Below, one piece after another: positions 58,540 through 64,000 of a DNA stretch of 64,000 bases. The notes beneath the pieces were generated by a model. That model made no database searches and was not told the origin of the DNA. It worked only from the letters and a program-made list of their open reading frames with translations. The translations under genes and the position numbers were made by a program. Source of the stretch: Zygnema cylindricum (lineage: Eukaryota > Streptophyta > Zygnematophyceae > Zygnematales > Zygnemataceae); NCBI GenBank assembly GCA_037447655.1, contig JBBHKE010002741.1, forward strand, positions 1-64,000, given 5' to 3'. The stretch's first letter is position 1. The number at the start of each line of letters is the position of its first letter.

Positions 58540-59813
58540 TAGTGTTGGGTATCGAGGACCTTTTGCCGATATTCGATATATATTGAATTTTAGGTACCCG
58601 ATAATCGATATATTGCTTCGATATATTGAAAATCAAAATATCTTGATATATCGTATCGCCGATATATCGCGGCATTAAAAAAATAAAAAATAAAAAATTT
58701 CACAGGTCTCCAAAGTCACGTGCCTTCGAGACAAGGTGACCGTAAAATCTTTGCCGAAAAGAAATACGGTTTTTTCCTGAAAGTCAACAGAGTGAAGGAG
58801 ATCTTTGAGGTACATTGAAGCGATACACTTGCGAACTACACGTACATAATATGCAAGTACGGATTTCCATACGGAAATGGTCGGTTTTCAAATCTTTGAC
58901 GATTTTAGAGATTTGATCGTCAACTTATAAGGAACCACTCTAATCAGAACATGTATGTAAAAACTTGTTTACACACGATACGCGATGTAACCAAGGCCCT
59001 GTAATACATAAATTTTGCTGTCTGTACTATTACACAGACCTCCTGATGTACCCATAGTTCAAAAGTAGGCGTTTCTATTGTAGGTCTTTTGTCGGCGCCT
59101 TCATTGTAAGTTGTGTTGTGGGCTTTACATGTGATCGTCTTAAGTTGCTACTTTGATCAGCGACCGTCATATCGTCCAAATCTGACGATATTCCTATCGT
59201 AAGTTGTGTTATAGACTTTTCATGTGATCTTCTTAGATCGCTACTTTGATCAGCAACCGTCGGATCGTCCGAATCTGACGGTTTAAATAAAAAGTTGCTC
59301 AAATCTCACAGAAAAATATTTTTGTCCGTTTTTTTTTTTTTAATTTAGATATGACGTTTAATTCACTATCAATCCATGTGCAACTCAACCCTGTTACTAT
59401 TTTATTTCACTTTGCAGCCAATACAATATAGGTCTTAAGGGTATATTGTATTTTTTGCGTACAATAGGCATATTGTATGGGTGTACTTTCACCTACTTTT
59501 GGACTATGGATGTAACCATACCCCAAATAAGTAATTATATGAATTACTGATTTAGTATTTTTTTGTCGGTTACATTTTGCGGCGTCTACCTTTAAGTCAC
59601 GGAACGAAAATCACGTCGTAAGTGGCGTATCAGACAATTTGTCTTTTTCGCTAAAATTACATTTTATATAGAAATATAAAATATTAAATTAAAAAATATA
59701 CTATATATCGCGATATATATCGCGATGATATTTGTTGGTCTCGGTACGATAAATCGAGGATTCTGCTCGATCGATATTTATCGCGATATGAATTTACCAA
59801 ATACCCAACACTA
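58540..59813. mobile_element. hAT-type non-autonomous element, 1274 bp
   Basis: A perfect 13-bp terminal inverted repeat, TAGTGTTGGGTAT, lies at 58540-58552 with its complement at 59801-59813. A perfect 8-bp target duplication, CACGTCAT, is at 58532-58539 and 59814-59821. Eight-base duplications and such ends are typical of the hAT superfamily. The interior holds clusters of CGATATAT/TATCGCGATA and no transposase frame. Relatives end at 674 and 49879. Confidence 0.85.
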
Positions 59814-60299
59814 CACGTCATCTTACAAAATGTACGACGTCGTTTAGTGGCTGTACTTTTGTTATCCGCGAACGAAATGTACTATTTTGTTTCGCGTGAA
59901 GCGCGTATAAGCTTTCGTGTCTGCCGTCTCCTTCTATGGTCCAGTCATGGTCAACATGTGGTCAAAGTCTGTCGTTTTTGTGTTATTGGAGGAGTTAGTG
60001 GAAGACCAGATTCAATGTTGCTTTGCTAGGAGATTGTTATTTAAAGGCTAGTGAGAAAGGAATGTTGTATCAGCTGTATGAGAAGTGCTCAATTTAATAT
60101 GTGCATTGGATTGAAGTGCTTTGCTTACAATGATACTTCAGTTTAATGCTTCCGCTAGCTGGGTGAGTTTTTTTTTTTACTAATAGGATCAAGAGGGATA
60201 AGAAGTGAGCTAGGGAGAGTGAGAGAGCGAGGGAGAGAGGGAGAGAGGGGGAAGAGGAAGGAGCGGGGGGGAAAGAGAGAAGAGAGAGAATAAAGAAAA

Positions 60300-60550
60300 G
60301 AGAGAGGTGCATGTATGTATGTACATGAGTACGTGTGTACATACGTACGTTCGTATGTGTGTATGAGTGTACATCTGCGCGTATACATGTACGTACGTAT
60401 GTACACACGTGTGTAAGAGTATACGTGGTTACATGTCCATGTGTATATATCTGATGTCTGCGCATGGATGTATGCATGTTTGTATGTATATATGTATGCA
60501 TGTTTTGGATGTGTGCATGCATTCATGTATGGATGTAGATGTATGTACTA
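60300..60550. repeat. TGTATG-type microsatellite with adjoining purine tract
   Basis: GTATGTATGTACATGAG-like words over 250 bases follow a GA-rich tract at 60195-60310, in the intron upstream of the first copy C exon. It mirrors 20330-20665 in copy A. Confidence 0.75.
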
Positions 60551-60633
60551 AAATAAATAGCACATTATCAAAAGTCATTGAATATGACCTTTTTTCACGT
60601 TTTTTTGACACTTGTCAACTGCTGGTTTCTCAG

Positions 60634-63270
60634 GTTGTGGCAGACAGCTGGCGAGTTGTGAATCTCCGAGATATTTTTCCCGTCGTTCCTATACTTACCG
60701 GATACAAACACATTCCGTCACCTTTTTACGTCAAAGTCAAATCGGTAAGCTTTTTAACGTTTTAACCCAAGATAGTTTTTTTTTTAAACCAAAAACCGCG
60801 TTCAACATTAAACCATTCTCATATAAGCTGGTTTTGGTGGCTTTTAGGCTACCAACACAATCTTACATGACCCTCCCAGAAGTAAAAAAGCTTTTTTGCA
60901 AGACTTGCAATGCAAAAATTATCTGGGTTCAAAGGTAAAAAACATAAAAGAGGTTGTTCTGTCATTTGAATAGCAGGGTTGCACTCAACAAACCTGAATT
61001 TCAACAGTAGAGCAAGACGTAAAAAAACCAAAATTTTAGATTTATTTGGCGAATCGGTCTGGATTTCGTTTTTGTTATCTATGTCGGTATTCACAGGAAA
61101 AATCCATTTTTTTTGTGACAAGATGGAAAACATTAAAGTCCTTGAGGAAAAAAAAGCTGTTTATTTTCTCAAAAAGTTGTGAAGTAATGGCTTTTCAAAG
61201 TGCACGAGTGGACATTTTGGAATGTGGGCAAACAGTTCAAATACGAAAGAATTTGAACATTGACATTCATAACTTGAAGAAAAAATTGATTCAGTGCGAA
61301 AATAAAACGAAAAAGTAACAATTGCTAAGAAAGTTATAGGGTTTAAACGGTTGGAGCAATAAAAACAAAAACAATTTTGGTGCATTAATTCATGTGGATT
61401 TTGTGTCAACAAGCAACTGCATGTCGTTGGAGAAAGTAAAAGCTTTCCGAATATCAAAAATGTAGTTCGTGTGATCATAAAACTTAAATGAAGAAGTGTA
61501 TGAAATTACAGCGTCCCACAAAAAGTTTTCGAAAAAAATGTTTTGCTAAACATTGCATTTCAATATGCAGTACATTTTGTGCTAAGTAATTTTTTTATCA
61601 TATTCTTGGACGTGTTAACAAGTCATATCTCAAATTGTTCGTTCTAAGAATCATCACTAATCTCATCCTTTCCTGACCTAAAACTCATTTTGTCATGTGA
61701 CAAACACGGTCTTTTCATCTCCTTTTAGGAAAGTTATCGTGTTAATGTCTTCATGGATCTCCTATACCTCCACTTTTTAAGAATTAGACATTTTATGAAA
61801 AGAGGCACCTTTCGCAAAGTTGAAATAAAACAAGAAAAATATTTATTTTTGTAAACGCTCTAGGGAGACAAGAGCTAAAATTCGGCAGTTGATAGATTTT
61901 TGTAAAAGATAAGAAGAAAAAAATAATGGCAAATTTGGGTTACGTCATCACAAGAAACCAGCTTACGGTGCAAAAGATTGTGACTTAAACGCTTTTGTAT
62001 TGGGTCCCATCATACCAAAAATCATATCTTTACAAATTCTTGTGACATCCGAAGCACATTACTTTTTTGAACCGATTTAGTTTAAGACCAAAATTTGGTT
62101 TTCGATACAAGAATCCATTTTCTCAAGATCAAAATTTGCTTATAAAAAATGCTAGTCGTAAATTAGTTAAAGCCAGGACTTTCTGACCAAAATCATTATT
62201 CTACCTTTAACTGTGGCGTTTACTTTTTGATAAAAGGTGATTTTTCCGCACCTTAGGATTCACTTGTCACATAAATAGGTGTGGATGATATCAAATACAT
62301 GTCAAATGCATGTCACTAAAGCAAATAATTTGTCTAATCACATGACTTTCCTCCCAAGAATTTCTAATAATTTATGTTATCTGTATGAATGCAGAAGCAA
62401 GGGACAAATCCGGAAGAAGAACAAAAAGAAGACAATCAGCTAGCAGAATATGTGATTTTTTCCAATTTTCACCCAATTTGGGAATTATAGGCTATTGTAC
62501 AATCACTTTTGTCAAATATAAGTAATCTGAAGAGCCGTTTTTTTATATTTATTTGATCAAGAGGATCATTTTAAGGTCCTAAGGACTCAGGCTTTGTGTA
62601 TGTCTTATAAGATTCCTTTTTGTGACCGTCGTTGTTTTTGCCAATTAAGCAGTTTTAAATATACCTTTATCACCACTTAATTATAACCCTAAATTTAGCA
62701 AAAAATGCTCGATCATCTCTTAAACGAAATTTTAACCATTTGTCCTTCTTTTTTTGGTCTTTTTTATTCTGTGCAGCTTTACGCAGAAAGTCATGTTTTT
62801 CGGCATCTTTTGCAGACAGTACGGGAAATTGCTTCAATAATCAAAGATAGTTCAGGTACTTCGATGCACATGCAAGATCATTACTATCTTGCACTTTTGC
62901 AGGTAAATTATTCAAACTTATTTCACTAAGGCCTTTATTTGCACTTTTCTGCCTTCATTTTGTTGTCATAATTTTAGAATAAGAGAATCCAACTCCTATC
63001 TGAATGGATAACTCCAAAGTTATAAATTTAACAAATTTGCACCCAATTTGAAATCCTAATTTGTAAATGACAGAGATATTTATATTTTCAGTTAATTGTC
63101 AGTCATTAACTAATATATCAACTGAACGATTTATGATTGATTTCTTGCAGGAAGTGAAAAAACAGCTTCGGACAAGCAGATTACGACTAAGCTTGAGGAA
63201 TAAGCTGCTCCAAAGAAGTGGAACTATGTCCTTAGAACAGAAAAAAAAGTACATTGTACGACTGCCATAA
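60634..63270 (+). pseudogene. 3' fragment of a third C2-domain lipase (copy C)
   Basis: Exons 60634-60744, 62395-62451, 62777-62902 and 63151-63270 correspond to exons 15-18 of copy B, with GT-AG borders and open phases. They encode [16 protein letters not shown] (Asp of the triad), EEEQKEDNQLAEY and SMHMQDHYYLALLQ, then an extended C-terminus ending IVRLP, about 23 codons longer than in copy B. The exons for the C2 domain and the GHSLG nucleophile are absent upstream; transposon D and the duplication border take their place. It cannot make an active lipase by itself. Sequence and intron content are closer to copy A than to copy B. Confidence 0.8.
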
Positions 63271-64000
63271 GAACACATGGGTGAGAAAGGAAAACTTGCG
63301 CAAGTTTCCAAAGTTACAACTTGTGGAAACTTTATTTAAAGGAGGAAGTGTAGACGAGTGCAAAGAGGCAAATATGTAGTGTTATTTTGTGGATTTCAAT
63401 TTAAATTACTTTATTTGATATGTTTTTTGATGTTTTTGCTCATTTTTTTATTTTACTTGTCCATTTTAGTGACAAATATATTAGCACTCCAATTTAGTAA
63501 CTTGTTCTTCTATATTTTTTCAACGAGATATATTCTAAAATGTTTGCCGTGGAAATGAAAGGTTTTATTATTCATCTATTCTTACGAGCTCGCGTACTAC
63601 GTTGTTTATTAAGTTTACTAACTTAAGAATGACAAAAAAAGGACATCCAAAAGATTTTTATATTCAATTGCAACTAAAGTAATATTTAAAGAATCCACTT
63701 GTCCAAACCAGGAACCTAACACATATATGGCTCACGTCGATGTATGCTAAATAAAATGGTTTTGTTTTAGCGTGAATGCAAACACACTTTTTTTAAATGC
63801 ACATTTCTTTGGATCAATTCGAAAAATGTAGTTAACAAACGGAAACTTTCTGTTAAGAAGCAAAGGACATTTGTTGCCATATTTGGCACATTCACACGTT
63901 AAATTGTTGATTTGTCCATATCAATCTATAACGTTGTATCATATAAACTACAAAAGTTGGGATATTTTCGGGCAGGGTGATATGTTGTCACAAATAATGA
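63271..64000. other. 3' flank of copy C
   Basis: AT-rich, non-coding. From about 63410 it matches the complement of 16050-16640. No other feature is seen. Confidence 0.5.

Larger units (their letters stand above)
50090..59864 (+). mobile_element. 5'-truncated copia element (element D), twice interrupted
   Basis: From integrase onward the element is on the plus strand. Pol runs 50120-51821, then a 6185-bp insertion, then pol resumes in the same frame at 58012-58425. A purine tract (AATAAGAGGGGGG, 58446-58458) precedes a 3' LTR starting TGTTGGGATATTG at 58460. The LTR is broken by a hAT-type element and ends near 59864, where the lipase duplication begins. Gag, protease and 5' LTR are missing. 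The left limit is approximate. Confidence 0.75.
59865..64000 (+). repeat. Right arm of the large inverted duplication
   Basis: Inverted counterpart of 16050-20990. It starts near GAAGCGCGTATAAGCTTTCG within an intron and runs off the window at GACAACATATCACC (complement). It carries lipase copy C. Confidence 0.75.

Overview
The window is nuclear DNA of a photosynthetic eukaryote, most likely a streptophyte (land plant or charophyte alga); the species cannot be named from the sequence. It is AT-rich, has GT-AG introns, several layers of Ty1/copia elements and MITEs, and a duplicated gene for a C2-domain class 3 lipase of the plant HEAT INDUCIBLE LIPASE 1 (At4g13550) type.

Layout. 1-16000 is a cluster of transposable elements: a gag-only copia-type element with LTRs at 1998-3130 and 5086-7930 (the second split by a 1.7 kb solo LTR), then two decayed copia elements on the minus strand (8216-10031 and about 10032-14552). 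16050-49000 holds two head-to-head lipase loci. Copy A (minus, 18199-31585) is a pseudogene. Copy B (plus, 34680-48270) has 18 exons with intact GT-AG borders and an uninterrupted 757-codon frame. The 3.1 kb between them holds TA-flanked MITEs. 49370-59864 is a nest of transposons: a copia element has its reverse transcriptase interrupted by a 6.2 kb insertion flanked by a perfect AAAGA duplication. That insertion is an LTR-gag-LTR-gag array which itself received a solo LTR, and the host element's 3' LTR is interrupted by a hAT-type element with an 8-bp duplication. 59865-64000 carries only the last four exons of a third lipase copy (C), and forms a large inverted repeat with the 3' half of copy A.

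The transposon cluster gives the most unusual signal. Four copia-type elements (and, by reading phase, a fifth LTR) share one plan. The LTR ends in CA and is followed at once by GGTTATGGGCCC, which is complementary to the anticodon stem-loop of initiator tRNA-Met. That is the half-tRNA primer arrangement of Drosophila copia and hemiviruses. The gag start codon lies inside the LTR, so the frame reads through the primer-binding site as QVMGPP. The large LTRs also carry an antisense tRNA-like A-box/B-box module, a hairpin with a conserved loop but different paired stems, and a pair of short hairpins in the leader. Gag-only elements and a decayed pol-bearing element share these features, which suggests a parasite and helper family.

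Lipase copy B is the only plausible functional host gene. By homology it would be a chloroplast lipase acting on membrane galactolipids, with a C2 domain for membrane or calcium binding.
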